This document shows positions 44,701 to 52,810 of a stretch of 64,000 nucleotides of DNA, piece by piece. The DNA comes from Aradus depressus (taxonomy: Eukaryota; Arthropoda; Insecta; Hemiptera; Aradidae). The notes beneath the pieces are model-generated. The model saw only the letters and a list, made by a program, of their open reading frames with translations, did no database searches and was not told the DNA's origin. The translations under genes and the position numbers were made by a program. Location of the stretch: NCBI GenBank assembly GCA_963662175.1, contig OY759226.1, forward strand, positions 29,294,065 through 29,358,064. Direction: 5' to 3'. The stretch's first letter is position 1. Every line of letters begins with the position of its first letter.

Positions 44701-47700
44701 CTTTGTTAACACGTAGTAGTTTGTAGTTAAGATGATAAGTAGAACCTTCTGAGTGGTGGGAGGAAGGGAAAGCCTCTCCTCCCGAGCCGACGTTAAATTA
44801 AACCGAGTTATCTAAATAAAGAGACTTAACAACTTAATAGTCTTTCCCTTGAAATACGTATATATTGTTTATTAATTCATATGTGATATATAACAGAAAA
44901 CCCATTATTCCTATTAAATTAATCAAGTGCTAAATCCATAATAAATCATAGATAAAAAAAAATTTAAGTATATGCATTTTTTTGAAAATCCTTTTTATTG
45001 ATTTTTCATACGTCATTACAGGGATACATAAAAAAAAGTAAAATAATGTATAATTCATTACAGATTTGATTAGAAATCAAGAAATCAATCAGGGAGTTTT
45101 GTATCCTCATACTAAATTTGGTGTCGATACATTCATTACATCGACTTTTATTAGAGTTTTTGAGTACAGTGAATCACTGGCAATGTAAGCGGAGCACTCC
45201 TCATTATTGCTCTTTATTAATAACTAGCAGTAATACTCGACGTTGCCCGGGGAATTTTGACTTTTCTCCTAATATCTCTTATTCGAATCCTATTCAATTC
45301 TTCAGCACTACATTCATGATGTTATAATTTTCAATTATTCATATTGAATTTTCTTCAACGGCAGACACTCCAGGTAGTATCTGCTTTGCAGTGGCGGACA
45401 CCCCAGCTAGTCACTGTTTAGGACCCCTGGGTACCACAGGTAGTATGCGCCTTTCAACGGCGGAAACCACAGGTAGTAAATGCTTAGCATCGCTGGGCAT
45501 CCTAGCCAGTACGTACTAATACGTACGCTTGTGACCACAGCTAGTATCGTCCTTGCAACGGCGTACACCCCAGCTAGTAAGTGCTCGGAACAGCTGGGCA
45601 CCATAGCTAGTGTGTGCTTAAAACCGCTGGGCACAACCCCTAATAAGTTCTTAGTGACGCTGCGCACCATAGCTAGTATAATATGCCTTGCAGCGGTGGA
45701 CACACCAGCTGGTGCCTACGACCGCTGGGCACAACAGCTAGTACGTACTTAGAGAGGCTGGGTAACACAGCTAGTAAATGCCTTGCAACGGCGGCCAGCC
45801 AGCTAGTAAGTTCTTAGAACAACTGGGTACGACAGTACCTACTTAGGAACGCCGGGCGCCACAGCTAATATGTGCCCTGCAAGGGCGCGCAACCCAGCTA
45901 TTAAGTTCTTAGGAACGCTAGGCACCACACCTACATGTGCCTTGCAACGGCGGACGCCCTAGCTAGTTTGTGCTTAGGAACGCTGGTGAACACAGCTTGT
46001 TTTTTGTTTGATTGGAGGCGCCATATAGCCCATATTTAAGAAAGCTACGTGTGAAATTCCATCAGCATTTTTGCCCCCCCCCCTTCCAGAAATTTGAGAC
46101 GTCACATAGGCTATTGTTCAATTTGGCTTTTAAAACTACTACATGTGAAATTTCATAACAAACCGATTATCCGTTAATCAGTGAACGCTATTTTTATGCT
46201 TAGCCTTCCAAAGCTCCCCTCCCATCAAAAATTTGGAGACGTCACACACCCTATTTTTTAATTTGGCTTTTAAGAATACTACATGTGAAATTCCATGACA
46301 ATCCGATCATTAGTTAATGAGCTACCGGTATCTTTATGCTTAGGCCTAACCCCACAACCCCCCCTCCCTTTAACAATTTTGAGACGTCACACACCCTATT
46401 TTTCAATTAGCTTTTAGGAATACTATATGTGAAATTTTATGATAATCCGACCATCCATTGATGCGCTAGAACAATTTTTATGCTTAGCCCTCCCATTAAC
46501 CCCCCCTCCCGTTCAAACTTTTGGGAGGTCACATAGCCTATTATTCAATCTGGATTAGAAGGATGCTACATCTGAAGTTTCATGAAAATCCGTCCAGCGG
46601 TTTGAGCGTGATGTAGGAACTTTAGTAACATAGATAAAGGTCTAATATTCAATATTTGTATTAAATCGGCAGTTATTGAGATTTTTGAGTTGAGCTGTAA
46701 AATAAATATCCTAATAACTGCCGATGTAATGAATATATCGACACGAAATTTAGGACTCTCTCTATGAAAGTCAACTATTGACTTTAAGCCAAAACGGTGG
46801 ATTGGTTTTGGAGGGAGTGCTCGGGAATTACATTGCCGGTGATTCACTGTACTCAAAACCAAAAAATAAAGGTCGATGTAATGAATGTATCGACACCAAA
46901 TTTAGTATGAGGATACAGAACTCCCTGATTGATTTCTAATCAAATCTGCAATGAATTATCAAATTAAATCCAAAATCTCAATAACTGCCAATTTAATTCA
47001 AATATTGAATATTAGACCTAACGGTCAATTGGCTTTGGAGGGAGAGTGAAACGTAATTAATTAATTCGTGATGGTGAAGTACATAGCCAGTGATTCACTG
47101 ACGCCTTTTTTTTAATTGTTGTAATCAGAGGGTCAAAACATGAAATTCCTGTGAATACTGAACATCGAATTTCGGACCGATTACGTAACTTCCCCTACAC
47201 TTCTTATAGCTGGGAAAGTTAAATGGAATTTCAAGTGCAAAGACTTTATACAATTAATATGTGTTCAAAAGAAGATACCTGCGTAGTTTGGCGTGAGCAC
47301 CATGGCTTCATGGTGGGTGTAGTTGGGCTTGTCGTGCCAGATGAGGTCCACTAGGTTGTTCTTGATGGGCAGCAGGTAGATGGGAATGTTGCTGAGGGAC
47401 TTGGAAAGAGACTCCCACTGGGAATTGGCCATCAGTTTAGGATCAGTGCCTATCCTCATCGTAGCAGGCACCTCCTCCCGCAGCCAGTCCACTATGGACA
47501 CCTTAAACACCAATCAACAAATAATACATTTTTATTCATATGTGATAGTAAGATGTTGTGGAACGAGATTTCTAGTAGAAATAAAAGAGCACAGCTGTGT
47601 GGGTGGGATGTACCACTGATGATGATACTGTTTAGTTGAAAACCGGTTCTGGTCAAAAATAAAACAGTGGAAAGACAACGTCTTTTATTTCTATGAAAAA

Positions 47701-50421
47701 TGTTTATTCAATGCATTCAGGATCATGCCTTATACAATGGAGTGAGAGTAATAATTATTATTAACAGAATTATAATAACTTCAAAATAGGAAAATAAATT
47801 AATATATTTGAATAGGTAGTATAAAATGACGAGAGAAGAAGTTACTTGTTGTAATACATGCGCGGGCATATCGCGCACTACCAGAGCGATCTTTTGTTCC
47901 TCTGGTGGACATGAGCCCAACGCCTATAGTGAATTAATAACAATAATCAACAAACAGATTGGTTCTTTGAGGCTTTCTGAAAATTTAAAAAAAAAAAACA
48001 TTTATGTACCCATTTTCATAAGAACTTTGTTCGCTCAGAATCCAATTTCCTGTCAGTTCGTAAAACAGTGCTCTTTTCGTTTGGTATAGACTATAGAATC
48101 TTAAATAATAGGTTGCTTACAGAGTCGTTCATGAGAAGCCATTCGCAGGAGAGTTCCTCGTTGGCCTGAGATATGTAGAGGTCTGGAGTCCAGAGAGCTG
48201 CCTTATTCAGGGTGACCACAGCCATCCCAGCACTCCCGGAGAATCCAGACACATACTCCAGCCGTCTGTCCCGATCTGCAACGAACTCGTTCTGAAAAAC
48301 CATCAATTGGCATAAAATACAGTCACAGAAGAATATAATACATATGAGCCATACTCAGCTTGATAGTCATGAAATGAATGTTAAGTCAGCTTTACACTAG
48401 TCCTGGGTTCCTATTTAGCAATCTGTTATTTTTTTGGAGACCTAAGGCCTATCTTTGCTTATGTTACTTAACCCTCCTGTGCAACAATGTCTTAAAACAT
48501 AAAAAATAAATTGAAATCTTAATAATAAAAGAAACATTTTTGAAATAGTATGTGCTGATTAAAATACAAAATATATGCATACTTACATTGAAGTAAATCA
48601 AATATGACAATAATAAATATATGAATAAAATACACAGTTTTTTGAGGAAGTATGTATAAACAGAGATTAGCGGATTAAATTATTGAAGATAAAAGAGGTT
48701 TGATTTGAGATTGGTCTGATCGTTCATACAATTCCCTTTTTGGAGTGCTCTGTTTATTTCCAGTTGTTCCAGTGAGTTGAGTAGGTAATGTATTGTATCT
48801 TTGTCACAAAAATGTAGGTATTGTATGCCTGTATTCATGCCAAAATGGTGTTTGTTTTGGTTGATTTGTTGTGCGTAAGTTGATTTTACTGAGTTGTATG
48901 TTGTGTCAGTGTTACCCATATTTTTGGTTTGACATAATTTTGACATAAACTAAATTGCAAGAACTATATTCTAGCTGGTAAACCTCACTTTTTTTCTTCT
49001 GTTTCTGTTTGGTCTTTAGTGTTGTTGAGATGTTTGTTCTGAAACCAATATATATAACGGCATAACAGCGAGCTTAAATTTTCTAATTCTTTAAAACAAT
49101 ACAACCGACTAAAATATAAATACATGTTTTTTATTTTCCAGTTTACTTAAATCTCATCATATCTTTTTCCATAAGTTCCAACAGTTGTAGCTGTTATTTA
49201 AGAGTAGAAGTAGCAGGTGGTAGAAGCTACACAGAAATTGCTCCTTTGTCCATCACCATCATCATCATTGCTTCCGCGATTGGGAATGATCACTTAAAAA
49301 AAAAGTAGTGACAAAAAAAAAAAAAAAAATGAACATAGGCCCCGGATTAAAGTGGTCTCAATTTTTTTTAGTCAGATCTAAGTTAGCAAATATAACCCAG
49401 TCATAGCTACAATCGTTTTGCAGTAGGGCGCTCACAACTTTCCAATCACTTGGAATCATTTATACGCACAGACACATACCATCGCGAATATGATCAAAAC
49501 ATATTCAGGAGACCTTGAACCGTGAAAATCAGCTGAAACCTCAATCTCGGATTTTCGCATGATTATTTATCTTATAGTATAAGAGAGTAAAAAGGAATGT
49601 TAAAAGGGTGTTGCGCAGCTGGTGGTTCTTGTGATGTGCACTAAAGAACTAATCATTAAATTAAATTTCGGTAAGTTGCATTCTAAAAATGAAAAAAGAA
49701 CCACTTAGTTACTTTTAGCGGATTCCATGAGTTACACTAATACACCAGAAGTTCCTGCTGCAGTTAATTTATTAAGAACTGTGTGTTTTTATTCAGTGCA
49801 TCAAACCGGTGCAACGCTAGATTTTTTTAAAATTGGAGACACGAGTTTGATCGCTTTCCTTTCAAAAATGGTTCACGGTGCACATTTTTTTCCTCAAGAA
49901 ACATTAGTGTCACTAATCTGTTTAAAAGCTGGCAGTATGAAAAATTGAGAAACAAATCTTGAAACCATACCGCGAGTCAAATTTAGCAAAAATGTCACGA
50001 AGATGACATACTTGATTCTCCCAGATATATTCAGCTACCTTTGATGTTTCGAGATGGTAATGTGAGCCATGCCAATATCCATCGATCTTAGTCAAACAGC
50101 ACAGGAAAAGCAACAAGTGTGCCACTTACAGGAAAATCCAGTAAGTCCTGAAATAATCCGCTATTTTCTCCTAAGGAGTGATGGAGAAGGATGTTGACAA
50201 AGCTTAAAAATGGCTAATTTCATGAAATATTACCTGATGTGCATCCTCTGAGGTTACGATGTAGGCCTCAAGAGGGGAGCCATGCACAGAGTTGGTCTTC
50301 CTCATCTCGGCTCTTAGTCGGCCCAGCTGCTCTGAAGTGTTGACTCTGTTGGGAGGAGTCGTAAAGCCGCCCTCACACTGCTTCCTCGACACACCGCTGC
50401 CTCCAACCATCGCCCATAGTC
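26559..50421 (-). CDS. XPNPEP2: X-prolyl aminopeptidase, membrane (GPI) type; 12 exons, first exon missing
   Basis: Removes the N-terminal residue from peptides whose second residue is proline; a metal-dependent 'pita-bread' (M24) peptidase. The exons join in consistent phase with GT-AG introns to about 673 residues, close to mammalian XPNPEP2. N-terminal creatinase-like domains: exons 1-5. Catalytic domain: exons 6-12. Metal ligands are all present: IDSGGHYLDGTTD (two Asp), HHGTGHGIG (His), DEPGYY (Glu), YGIRLEN (Glu). The last exon ends in a Ser/Ala/Pro stretch, a hydrophobic run and stop, as in a GPI-anchor signal, so an extracellular, membrane-held enzyme is inferred. The signal-peptide exon lies upstream and was not found. 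The cytosolic XPNPEP1 type is less likely because of the C-terminal tail and the Cys-containing N-terminus. Confidence 0.92.
27089..27372 (+). repeat. Dispersed non-coding repeat, copy A
   Basis: Contains GATTTGGCTGAAAATCAATA, TCTATCGGGAGTTATCGT, GGTCGAAAACAT and GATTACATAACTTCCC. Diverged copies: 38375-38642, 47125-47225, 51935-52320 (minus) and 54070-54700. No ORF; family unknown. Confidence 0.7.
27463..28884 (-). mobile_element. 5'-truncated RTE-like LINE
   Basis: A 1422-bp minus-strand fragment flanked by the 11-bp duplication ATTATATTATC (27452-27462, 28885-28895) and ending in (AAG)n right after the stop, classic for target-primed insertion with 5' truncation. It lies in the last aminopeptidase intron, in the same direction as the gene. 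Confidence 0.88.
27483..28884 (-). pseudogene. LINE reverse transcriptase, frameshifted
   Basis: First part (28884-28120): DVWMEERMPEEWSVAAVCPI, HKKGDVLNCDNHRGI, YQCGCRAGRSTVDN, FIDFKQAYDRVKRE (first Asp), RQGDPISPVMFNL and MGYADDMVV (catalytic YADD). The second part (28118-27483, another frame) has FKYLGALITEDND, GETWALTKENEE, LRWLGHVERMEGG and the C-terminal WLDDVEADLRVLGIRGW. The break near 28119 is a frameshift. The endonuclease end is missing through 5' truncation. Confidence 0.87.
28987..29565 (+). repeat. BEL/Pao 5' LTR
   Basis: 579 bp; a possible primer site starting TGGTGATTCC follows at 29573. Confidence 0.93.
30122..31372 (+). pseudogene. BEL/Pao Gag, frameshifted
   Basis: Start MASEEADVNVAAFSDSRT; typical Pao capsid words RLPKINIPNFSGELTDWPHF and FYYLISSLNGEARSLLKSIP. 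A shift near 30790 moves reading to the frame with HPEVSENYKLFLSHVGDSME. A 24-bp duplication at about 30917-30961 (ILLFNV appears twice) shifts it again. The zinc-knuckle region CPYCKLSGHDLTKCPNF and GCKYHLTSGHTTDECKF is in yet another frame (31190 onward). Confidence 0.85.
31333..32367 (+). pseudogene. BEL/Pao protease and start of RT
   Basis: VRALIDSGAQSSLLTSDCAR is the retropepsin active site (DSG) about 80 residues in. Downstream LADLNFGLPRPIDCLLGADI and SLGWIVTGAY are the family's conserved pre-RT block. The frame runs to a stop at 32367, but from about 32310 the true reading is in the next frame, because an extra TC in a (TC)n run shifted it. Confidence 0.85.
32331..35348 (+). CDS. BEL/Pao Pol: RT, RNase H, integrase
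   Basis: An intact 1005-codon frame. RT: PHHGILKETSSTTKLRAVFD, FVTDICKMYRQI (first Asp) and VYMDDIITRA (YMDD box, about residue 150). RNase H: VGFCDASEKGFSAIIYI at about 323 and FFTDSAIVLGWL. Integrase: zinc-binding HHSHLSRLIIRHYH with CDIC at about 618-665; core VDFAGPF (about 701), LSDCGSNFVGAARHL (about 767) and PPYSPNFGGIWEAGVK with the final Glu (about 822). The C-terminal region has VGDLVLLWDKHSSPAQWPRG. Copies RNA to DNA and inserts it. Apart from being cut from gag-protease by the shift, it looks complete. Confidence 0.93.
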   Translation: MEIASFPGKGYIIPHHGILKETSSTTKLRAVFDASMSSSISTGSLNQHLFVGPKLQLDIADIMLNFRLHRIVFVTDICKMYRQILINEPDRLYQHIYWRSDPADDVKEYELCTLTYGMSCSPYLALRVLKQLTLDEGHHFIHASKVLREDVYMDDIITRASSIDEALSLQQQLIDLLMKGNFELHKWASNSESVLKAVPEKFHERSISLSKGEDCVFKVLGVQWNAQSDEFSYNITTPRPQCTKRGVLSAIARIFDPLGYLTPVIFLAKLLLQNIWKLGLGWDDPLPTEVKLDWENFMMEVPQLVSIRLSRFIPVKHSNACQFVGFCDASEKGFSAIIYIRTVTDDNVQIFLLKAKSKLAPIKPLSLPRLELCGALLLAKLFSSLKKFRDRISINQIFFFTDSAIVLGWLHTPPHLLKTFVANRIVEILQLIPEVSWRHVGTLDNPADAASRGLRPSQILRSDLWWNGPSWLQLPVHDWPKIERFCSRTTVLPELRGGIIATLSSKVVPDLVSWIENFSSFMKLLRTVSYVRRFIQNARNSNLCGPLTLRELNAAETTCIRLIQNCYLPNAIHSGEDYASTNLRGLTPFLDPLGLLRVGGPLQQSPLPEGMKHPIILPHHSHLSRLIIRHYHHLYLHAGLNQLHALIRQRFWILSARRLIRQELFRCDICYKFSAKPAEALMGSLPTCRFEAGRTFINVGVDFAGPFPIRESRRRNAPVSKSYLCLFVCMTTKALHLELVSDLSTASFIATLDRFISRRGLPTKILSDCGSNFVGAARHLSDMQKWLHKNSVQEDLSSHLLTRGVEWVFNPPYSPNFGGIWEAGVKCVKSHFKRVLNDTAFTFEELTTLFARIEAILNSTPLCALTSDPTDLDILTPGHFLIGTALTTRPEVDFTDSPENRLTRWQLVQQRVQHYWQRWRNEYLTTLQQRPKWFRTTYHPHVGDLVLLWDKHSSPAQWPRGRITDVFPGPDGIVRVVSVHTLKGIFKRPLSKCVPLIPQSGDSEK
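35391..35959 (+). repeat. BEL/Pao 3' LTR
   Basis: 569 bp; lacks 10 bp of a T-rich stretch present in the 5' LTR. Confidence 0.93.
35966..37133. other. Rest of the intron beyond the Pao element
   Basis: AT-rich. A B-box-like AATTCGAATCC near 36498 is the only signal seen. Confidence 0.3.
37134..37229 (-). CDS. XPNPEP2: XPNPEP2-like exon 11
   Basis: 96 bp, phase 0, acceptor TTTCAG, donor GTATAT. Encodes GFLSFSSATLIPFEPKLMDI and EMLSPQQ, the usual 'LTFE..TLVPF..KLID' block. Confidence 0.9.
37942..38015 (-). CDS. XPNPEP2: XPNPEP2-like exon 10
   Basis: 74 bp, acceptor TTCCAG, donor GTAACT. Encodes EPGYYKEDKYGIRLENILEV, with the last two metal glutamates (EPG and RLEN). Confidence 0.94.
38375..38642 (+). 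repeat. Dispersed non-coding repeat, copy B
   Basis: Shares GATTTGGCTGAAATCAATAA, TCTATCGGGAGTTATCGTGT and ACATAACTTCCCGTATAC with copy A. Intronic. Confidence 0.65.
38692..38769 (-). CDS. XPNPEP2: XPNPEP2-like exon 9
   Basis: 78 bp, TTTCAG acceptor, GTAAAG donor. Encodes GPIIISRDQ and KEGYFLSD, splitting the DEPGYY codon with the next exon. Confidence 0.88.
38794..39167. mobile_element. hAT-like MITE in an aminopeptidase intron
   Basis: Ends CAGTGGCAAATTGCAATAAC and, reversed, CTGTGGCAAATTGCAATAAC continue as about 35-bp inverted repeats with CAGTTAA. Flanks ATATATAT and ATATAATC could be a decayed 8-bp duplication. It is 374 bp. The inside has three copies of a 20-bp TTCGTTTATAATATAAATG repeat (38917-38970) and further internal CAGTTAACTGGTTATT copies. 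No coding. Confidence 0.7.
39632..39865 (-). CDS. XPNPEP2: XPNPEP2-like exon 8 (metal-site exon)
   Basis: 234 bp, acceptor TCCCAG, donor GTATGC. Encodes GTTDVTRTFHFGSPTEEQIN (second metal Asp) and GLEYHHGTGHGIGAFLSVHE (metal His in HGTGHG and the catalytic His region). The strongest evidence for the family. Confidence 0.96.
40385..40780 (-). pseudogene. LINE 3'-end relic with a G/C homopolymer
   Basis: Minus-strand reading FCPSDLFIPSLRS then AFHSSFLLQASSLWNSLPPL matches the C-terminal 'F...A..LWNSLP' motif that follows RT in many CR1/Jockey/L2 LINEs. A run of 23 G at 40521-40543 interrupts the 3' part. The RT itself is missing. Confidence 0.65.
41161..41374 (-). CDS. XPNPEP2: XPNPEP2-like exon 7
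   Basis: 214 bp, acceptor TCACAG, donor GTGAGT. Encodes INRGEKWDEMKVAKTLDEFR, FKSIVAFGAHGSLPHYEP (conserved substrate-pocket region with a conserved His) and LLLIDSGGHYL, ending one base into the Asp codon of the metal site. Confidence 0.94.
41744..41939 (-). repeat. 98-bp tandem duplication of the exon 6 end and donor site
   Basis: Two nearly identical copies (about 41744-41841 and 41842-41939) of GCTAATATTACAA through the exon-intron junction to CCCTTCCCGC. The downstream copy keeps a GTACCT donor at 41766 but has no acceptor of its own, so it is either intronic or an alternative 3' extension. They differ at a few sites, including GAC against GAG for the penultimate exon codon. Confidence 0.88.
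41865..42011 (-). CDS. XPNPEP2: XPNPEP2-like exon 6
   Basis: 147 bp, phase 0, acceptor TGTTAG, donor GTACCT. Encodes KSIVSPIVGLKAEKNPVE and REGMRKAHLRDAVAVCHFMA, the catalytic-domain entry helix. Its 3' half and donor site are tandemly duplicated just downstream (41744-41841). Confidence 0.88.
42012..43903 (-). other. Intron 5 of the aminopeptidase gene
   Basis: AT-rich. Its only recognisable content is the LINE fragment at 43030-43862. Confidence 0.6.
43030..43862 (-). pseudogene. LINE RT C-terminal fragment
   Basis: First frame (43862-43467): FGLEVNVDKSDYLIVS, LRYLGSTVTSINSMLEEVDR and LKYRIYSSMVKP. Second frame (43411-43040): RIRTNRELRETF, SRRLRWAGHVVRSG, GARSRGRPRLRWTDLVKKD. The same general type as the 27463-28884 LINE but clearly diverged. 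A frameshift near 43440 breaks it, and the catalytic part of RT is absent through 5' truncation. Confidence 0.82.
43904..44024 (-). CDS. XPNPEP2: XPNPEP2-like exon 5
   Basis: 121 bp, acceptor TTCCAG, donor GTAAGC. Encodes ARAYESIWEDLG and VSRAIYLE, the link to the catalytic domain. Conservation is weak but phase and length fit both neighbours. Confidence 0.82.
44418..44679 (-). CDS. XPNPEP2: XPNPEP2-like exon 4
   Basis: 262 bp, acceptor CAACAG, donor GTAATC. Encodes DTWHHKVSVVRAALKEEECE and ALDQIAWLLNIRGRDIPYLP, the hallmark of the second N-terminal domain, which contributes to the dimer and substrate pocket in the family. Confidence 0.92.
45050..45190 (-). repeat. Inverted partner of 46810-46960
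   Basis: GATTTGATTAGAAATCAAG, ACTAAATTTGGTGTCGATAC and GTGAATCACTGGCAATGTAA recur in reverse complement at 46810-46960, on the other side of the Helitron. Confidence 0.7.
45224..46634 (-). mobile_element. Complete non-autonomous Helitron
   Basis: On the minus strand it starts A|TCTATGTTACTAAAG (46634) and ends ACTG-CTAG|T (45224), preceded by the hairpin-like CCCGGGCAACGTCGAGTA. Such A|TC...CTAG|T ends without inverted repeats or TSD define Helitrons. The 5' part (46634-46020) has about four G-rich units; the 3' part (about 46000-45360) has roughly nineteen 33-bp units. No Rep/helicase ORF. Intronic in the aminopeptidase gene and in the same direction. Confidence 0.85.
46640..47120. repeat. 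Foldback beside the Helitron
   Basis: TCTAATATTCAATATTTG (46650 region) and AATATTGAATATTAGA (about 47003) form inverted ends, with AATCGGCAGTTATTGAG and CTCAATAACTGCC just inside. The middle contains the segment shared with 45050-45190. Confidence 0.65.
47125..47225 (+). repeat. Dispersed non-coding repeat, copy C (partial)
   Basis: Contains CATCGAATTTCGGACCGATT and ACGTAACTTCCCC. Confidence 0.6.
47279..47501 (-). CDS. XPNPEP2: XPNPEP2-like exon 3
   Basis: 223 bp, acceptor TTTAAG, donor GTATCT. Encodes VSIVDWLREEVPATMRIGTD through NLVDLIWHDKP to TPNYA, the end of the first and start of the second N-terminal domain. Ends one base into a Gly codon. Confidence 0.9.
47605..47690 (+). repeat. 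Repeat with a hammerhead-like core
   Basis: CTGATGA (47616-47622) then GAAAACCGG and AAATAAAACAGTGGAAAGAC, like the motif at 24884-24940. No stable stem II is obvious, so it is at best a decayed ribozyme. Confidence 0.35.
47860..47930 (-). mobile_element. SINE fragment
   Basis: CTACCAGAGCG and CCTCTGGTGGACATGAGCCC match the 3' part of the tRNA-derived SINE; heavily decayed. Confidence 0.7.
48121..48291 (-). CDS. XPNPEP2: XPNPEP2-like exon 2
   Basis: 171 bp, phase 0 to 0, TTTCAG acceptor and GTAAGC donor. Encodes NEFVADRDRRLEYVSGFSGS and AALWTPDLYISQANEEL, the family's highly conserved N-terminal block (FSGSAG, WTD-like). Confidence 0.92.
48292..50233 (-). other. Intron 1 (of the exons found)
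   Basis: AT-rich, with an ORF at 49727-49948 (plus, 73 codons) of unknown nature and no other recognisable element. Confidence 0.4.
50234..50421 (-). CDS. XPNPEP2: XPNPEP2-like exon 1 of those found
   Basis: 188 bp. Starts after TTGGCAG with two bases completing a codon, then LWAMVGGSGV, KQCEGGFTTPPNRVNTSEQL and ends AYIVTSEDAHQ before GTAATA, phase 0. GLWAMVGGSG may be the end of a signal peptide coded mainly upstream. Start of the N-terminal creatinase-like domain. Confidence 0.85.
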
Positions 50422-50680
50422 CTGCCAACACAACATGGGACAATAGTTACCAACACTGGTAACAAATACATATAAATCGTATAAAAGACATTCGACTCTT
50501 CGGGAACCCGGGACATGAAAAATTGTTATAAACAAAAAATTGTTATTCCCATGAAAATATCCTTTCAATCAAAGTATAATCTCACTCGTATGCGTGGATA
50601 AATAAATACAAATATCAACCCATATTACAATACATAATTTCGATACCTACTCATCAATGACGAGTAACACAGGTAGAATA

Positions 50681-50975
50681 GTTAGTTCGTCACTCAGGCC
50701 CGGGCTTTAAACTATCAGGTCATAACGTCTACTACCAGATAGTTCGTTCGTCGCTACCGTGGGAGTCCTAAATTTTGCCTCCCGAGATTTATTCATTAAG
50801 GGTAGGGATCTCTAACGACTAACTGACATCATACAGGCTCGGGACTATCGTTTAAGGACGGCGTGTTCAAGTTTTTTTCTTCTTCAAGATAAAAATCCTA
50901 AGGGCCTCGGTCGGGTTTCTAACCCGCGATATTGAGCTCAGTAGGCCAGAACGCCATTCTGAGCTACCGGCGCCC
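50681..50975 (-). mobile_element. tRNA-derived SINE, old copy
   Basis: From the tail GTTAG at 50681 to CTGAGCTACCGGCGCCC (reversed head) at 50975. Several internal deletions relative to the 6442-6786 copy; no clear target duplication. Confidence 0.85.
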
Positions 50976-51045
50976 TCTGAGCTAGTACGTATATGAATGA
51001 ATAATCATAATCTACATTATCATAAAAATTTTATTGTCTACATTT

Positions 51046-51441
51046 CGCTACCTCGCAGGTAAAAGGACGAATAGACCATTTTTCAGAAATTGTACTTTTT
51101 GATTTGTTGTTATTCATCTAGTTTTACTGAGTGCATTAATGCACAAATTAAATGACACCGTATTGATTTTATTTACAATAATAAGCAAAAACTAGAAATT
51201 CTCCAGGCGTATCAACCAAAGCTTGCCTGGTAAAAGGGCGAATATCCGACTTAATAAAATAATTTTTAAATTTCTTACATTAAATGAAATAATTGTTTGC
51301 TCATATTTAATGAATGTGACAAACCTTTCAATGAAACTGAGAAAAAGCATAATATTGCCGAAAGATTTAACTAATGTAACGAAATCGGTTCCTGTAAAAT
51401 TAGCCAAATAGTCTATTCGCCCTTTTACCTGCGAGGTAGCG
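51046..51441. mobile_element. MITE with CGCTACCTCGCAGG ends
   Basis: CGCTACCTCGCAGGTAAAAG at the left and its reverse complement at the right form about 31-bp inverted repeats with one or two mismatches, flanked by ATTT (51042-51045, 51442-51445). It is 396 bp. An internal third copy of the GGTAAAAGGGCGAATA motif is at 51229-51246. No ORF of known type. Confidence 0.78.
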
Positions 51442-51934
51442 ATTTCAAGCATGTTTTATGGATACCCAACCGTGTATTATATCCGAATACCGAAATGTTC
51501 TCGAGTGTATACTACACTTTGTGACAAGAAAACGAACGAATGTAGTTCACTATGGCAGAATGTTGACAACTAAAGTTTGGGATGGCAAGAAGTTTGGCTG
51601 CCCGCAATCTGTCCCGAGGTGGGACAACAGTGTAATTTTGCCCTCCCTTTATTTGGGAAGATAAAAAAATTAGGTTTAATCCGATGAGCTTAGAGTTTTC
51701 GGTTTTGTGTCTGCCATTATTTATTTTCACGGTAGTGTAGGAACGTACAATACTTCGAAAACTGAGAGTGCAGCACTTCCTGAACTAGTTCTGCGACCCG
51801 AACAAACCCATAGTCAGTTGCGGAAGTGTGCAGGGGTGACATCGCTCTAATATTAACCTAACATTCCTCTCAATGCCAAGGCCCTTGGCTACATTTTGAC
51901 ACTACTCAGATTGCCAGCTGTTTTTTATTTTTAT

Positions 51935-52320
51935 TCTTTTGCAGCTCTCAAGATTTATCCATTTTTCACTTCCTCAGCTATACGAAGTATTTAAGTTACG
52001 TAATCCGTCGGAAATCGTATGCTGAGTTTTCAACGGAATTTCCTGTTTTTCGATCCTCTGATTACAAAAATGAAAAAAATAAATAAAAGCGTCGGTGAAT
52101 CACCGGCAATGTACTTCCCAACACGAATTAACCAACTAAATTTTCGCTTTCCCGCTAACACCAGTCGACTGTTGTAAAAACATAGGGACTTCTCAATCCA
52201 CTACCAAATTTTGAGTCGACACATTCATTACATCGGCAGTTATTATAGGTTTTGATTTGATGCCTCGCTCCTCTCATTCCTCCCTGTTTTCGGCCGATTT
52301 CGCTGAAAAATAATACATAA
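51935..52320 (-). repeat. Dispersed non-coding repeat, copy D
   Basis: The reverse strand contains GGATTACGTAACTTAAATAC, GATCGAAAAACAGGAAATTC and GGTGATTCACCGACGC. The last segment links it to the CGGTGAATCACYGGCAATGT sequences at 44092, 45170, 46830 and 47090. Confidence 0.6.
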
Positions 52321-52810
52321 TCTATATAATAAAAATGACTGGCTAATTTTGCTAAGCGCAAAACTCGAGAACGGCTGGACCAATTCGGCTAATTTTTTTT
52401 CTTCAAATATTCGTTGAAATCCGAGGAAGGTTCTTATGAAGAGTTCTTAGCTGTTAATTCTAGGGATGGCGATCTGAGATAGATTAATCGAAGAATCGAT
52501 GTTTGGGGTCATAATAATCGATAAGTATAAGTATAAGTGAATCTATCTCAGACACCCTAAAATCATTTACTTACCGTTTCGTTTTATTCAGTTTTTAGTG
52601 CATGTTATTTTCTTGGCTGAATAAAACGTAATTACAACTCTTACTGTTTCGTTTTATTCAGTTTTTAGTGCGTGTTATCAGTTTTTAGTGCGTTTTATTT
52701 TCTTGATTGTTTTTAAATCTTCGCTTCTGGCAAGTTCCTCGATTTATCTTTGGTTGTCATCTTTGGCATTTACTTACTGTTTTGTTTTATTCAGTTTTTA
52801 CATACCTACA
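52321..52810 (+). mobile_element. Second Helitron 5' end, fragment
   Basis: TCTATATAATAAAAATGACT at 52321 is almost identical to the start of the next Helitron. It is followed by CTCGAGAACGGCTGGACCAA, a sequence common at insect Helitron 5' ends. About 52561-52800 holds roughly three copies of a TTACTGTTTCGTTTTATTCA repeat. No CTAG end precedes 52811, so this is a partial element or the new Helitron landed inside it. Confidence 0.6.

Noticed and set aside
49727..49948. 73-codon plus-strand ORF in intron 1
   Set aside because: No recognisable motif, no splice sites and an AT-rich background; kept only as part of the intron note.
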